From CAZHUM01 sp046484045 (GTDB lineage Archaea; Thermoplasmatota; Thermoplasmata; Halarchaeoplasmatales; Halarchaeoplasmataceae): a stretch of 7,238 nt of DNA. The notes under the pieces are model-generated. The model saw only the letters and a program-made list of their open reading frames with translations. It had not been told where the DNA came from and did no database searches. The stretch is taken from positions 1-7,238 of the forward strand of contig JAWOBZ010000116.1 of the NCBI GenBank assembly GCA_046484045.1. Reading direction: 5' to 3'. Below, piece by piece: positions 5,755 through 7,238 of this stretch; within the stretch, counting starts at the first letter, position 1; every line of letters starts with the position of its first letter. A program made the translations under genes and the position numbers.

Positions 5755-7041
5755 TTGGTCCCTAAAAAAAGCTTGAAGGTAGTAATCCTTTGTTTACTGA
5801 TCATAATACCTACCGTTTTTCAATCTCAAATAACTTCAGCAGAATTGGAAGATAAATGGAAAAAGACATACGGAGGGTCAGCTAACGATGTAGCTAAATC
5901 AGTTTTATTTACAGATGATGAAGGGTTGATCATCACGGGTTACACCCGTTCTTTCGGTGAAGGAAAACTGAACAATATTTACCTCGTTAAAACAAATAAG
6001 AACGGTTATACACAGTGGAGAAGGACGTATGGAGGTTCTTTTGACGACGAAGCAGAAGAGATAATACAAACTACAGATGGTGGTTTTGTTATAGCCGGTT
6101 CTAGTGAATCTTTTTACGGGAAGGCCCAGTATGATTTTTATCTGTTGAAAATAGATTCAGAAGGAGGGAAAGAATGGGACAACGGTTTTGGTGGTAATTA
6201 TGACGAGAAGTGTTACTCAGTCGTCGAAACGGATGACGGAGGATATCTTATGGCAGGTTCAACGATCAGTTATGGTGCTAGAGGGGACGATTTTTGGGCG
6301 GTAAAAACTGACAGCCAGGGGCAGGAAGAATGGAGAAATGCCTACGGTGGGGACGGGGACGACGTGTGCCGCTCCGTGATAAAAACAGATGATGGAAATT
6401 ACCTTTTGGCAGGTTATACCGATTCATTCGGAGATCCTGGACAGGGTGCTTATATAATCAAAATAAATGAAACCGGGTCGGAGATTTGGAGCAGAGCCGC
6501 GGGAGGTAGCTACGATGACTACGTGTATGATATAATTCAAACGGATGACGGCGGATATGCGTATGTTGGGAGTACAACCTCCTTTGGTGCCGGTGAAGAG
6601 TCATTCTGGTTGACGAAAACGGACTCAAACGGGTATGAGGAATGGAATTATTCTTCCGATGGTGCTTATGACGAAGTAGCTTATTCCGTAGTACAAGCCG
6701 AATCAGGAAATTATTTGATGGCGGGATATACATCATCCTACGGCAAGGGGGGAAAAGATCTGTGGATCGTAGAAATAGACCAGGATGGAAACGATGTGTC
6801 TAAAAAAACATTCGGTGGAAATGCGGATGAAGTAGCTTATTCTATTACAACTGCAGGGAAGGATGAATTTGCAGTAGCTGGTTATACTAAATCATATGGA
6901 GCAGGAGAGAGAGATTTTTGGGTTCTTAAGATGGGGGGGCCCCAAGTGATACCGGTACTATGGGTTGGTGTAGGTGTGATCGTGATAGTTTCTTTTGTTT
7001 TAGTAGGTTATGTTGTGAATAAAAAATATCGATTGGTGTGA
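5755..7041 (+). CDS. Secreted seven-repeat beta-propeller protein with C-terminal membrane anchor
   Basis: The 428-residue product starts with a signal peptide (two lysines, hydrophobic core 9-22, likely cut after A29). Seven tandem repeats of about 52 residues follow, beginning near residues 35, 88, 141, 193, 245, 297 and 349. The consensus is W-x-x-T-Y-G-G-S-x-D-D, then S-V-x-x-T-D-D-G-G-Y-hydrophobic-A-G-Y-T-x-S-F-G, then D-x-W-hydrophobic-x-K-x-D-x-x-G. Seven such four-strand units suggest a closed seven-bladed beta-propeller, like repeat proteins common in archaeal and Bacteroidetes surface proteins and related in style to SBBP repeats. Residues 399-421 form one membrane helix followed by NKKYR, so the propeller faces outside and is held by a C-terminal anchor. 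It is rich in Asp and Glu. No catalytic motif is seen; binding of a ligand, polysaccharide or protein is an inference. Start is TTG with GGAGG. Upstream lies a perfect inverted repeat that probably controls it. Confidence 0.85.
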   Translation: MVPKKSLKVVILCLLIIIPTVFQSQITSAELEDKWKKTYGGSANDVAKSVLFTDDEGLIITGYTRSFGEGKLNNIYLVKTNKNGYTQWRRTYGGSFDDEAEEIIQTTDGGFVIAGSSESFYGKAQYDFYLLKIDSEGGKEWDNGFGGNYDEKCYSVVETDDGGYLMAGSTISYGARGDDFWAVKTDSQGQEEWRNAYGGDGDDVCRSVIKTDDGNYLLAGYTDSFGDPGQGAYIIKINETGSEIWSRAAGGSYDDYVYDIIQTDDGGYAYVGSTTSFGAGEESFWLTKTDSNGYEEWNYSSDGAYDEVAYSVVQAESGNYLMAGYTSSYGKGGKDLWIVEIDQDGNDVSKKTFGGNADEVAYSITTAGKDEFAVAGYTKSYGAGERDFWVLKMGGPQVIPVLWVGVGVIVIVSFVLVGYVVNKKYRLV

Positions 7042-7046
7042 ATTAT

Positions 7047-7066
7047 CCGAAATAGATCCTATTTGG
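7047..7066. terminator. Hairpin between the propeller gene and the right-edge gene
   Basis: AAATAG (7050-7055) pairs with CTATTT (7059-7064) across a three-base loop, and CC/GG pairs extend it past one bulged G. It begins 5 bases after the propeller stop and is followed by a pyrimidine-rich stretch without a long T-run. It could end transcripts from both convergent genes. Confidence 0.35.
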
Positions 7067-7080
7067 TTCAACTTCTACCT

Positions 7081-7238
7081 TTAACATAGATTAAAACCAA
7101 CCACAGCCTGACCACAGCCATAACTTAAAGCTCCTTCTTCCCGGTTCTTCCAGGCATCTATAACCGCCCGGGAAATCTTTGGAGCCAGAAATTCAAGATA
7201 TTCCTGACTGCTCATAACTTCCGAACTCTGCGGGGGAT
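7081..7238 (-). pseudogene. End of a neutral ceramidase-like reading frame, probably truncated (5' end outside window)
   Basis: On the minus strand the frame is open from the window edge for 51 residues to a TAA at 7083-7081. The readable part includes SQEYLEFLAPKI, then AWKNREEGALSYGCGQ, then AVVGFN, and ends NLC. From memory this resembles a region of neutral/alkaline ceramidase-like proteins, in which a helix ending in AW-x-x-R is followed by a strand S-x-G-x-G-x-A-x-V-G-x-N-R-R. In that family the protein continues well past N-R-R, but here it stops right at VGFN, so it looks truncated or frameshifted. The other two frames just downstream give no obvious continuation. An ATG within the frame (7215-7217 on this strand) could instead start a tiny ORF, which I think less likely. 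Family assignment is tentative; the remaining gene lies beyond the right edge. Confidence 0.4.

Noticed and set aside
5755..7041. Propeller repeats as a recent DNA-level tandem repeat
   Set aside because: The repeats share the protein pattern but differ widely in DNA, so they are old and not an unstable repeat array.

Overview
The window looks archaeal, most likely from a euryarchaeote in the broad sense. Three things point that way. The GMP synthetase is the stand-alone PP-ATPase subunit (about 314 residues, with no fused glutaminase domain). The TctA-like membrane protein has the form common in archaea, with the motif GLIPGIHVN. Upstream regions carry TATA-like boxes roughly 25-30 bases before starts, and several starts are GTG or TTG. 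I cannot name the lineage with confidence.

Left part (1-2553, all on +, moderately GC-rich). It opens with the C-terminal catalytic half of an M24 Xaa-Pro peptidase cut by the window edge. Next come a stand-alone RAM/AsnC-type ligand-binding domain protein and, 14 bases on, a three-helix small membrane protein; these two form a probable operon ended by a hairpin plus T-run. A purine unit follows: purE, then the GMP synthetase ATPase subunit starting one base after the purE stop. They act at different steps of the same pathway (carboxylation of AIR, and XMP to GMP).

Middle (2608-5580). A TctA-like permease on + converges, with a 17-base gap, on a TrkH-type potassium channel subunit on -. No partner subunits for either (TctB/TctC, TrkA) lie in the window.

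Right part (5580-7238, more AT-rich). A 175-base AT-rich divergent promoter region separates trkH from a secreted, membrane-anchored protein made of seven repeats of about 52 residues, which I read as a seven-bladed beta-propeller. A perfect 10-base inverted repeat with an 11-base spacer lies between its TATA box and its ribosome binding site. At the right edge, on -, is the end of a reading frame that resembles the neutral/alkaline ceramidase-like family and appears truncated.

The most interesting items are the propeller gene with its palindromic control site, the loss of a conserved histidine in PurE, the RAM plus small membrane protein pair, and the apparently broken gene at the right edge. 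I saw no tRNA, rRNA, CRISPR array, insertion sequence or origin.
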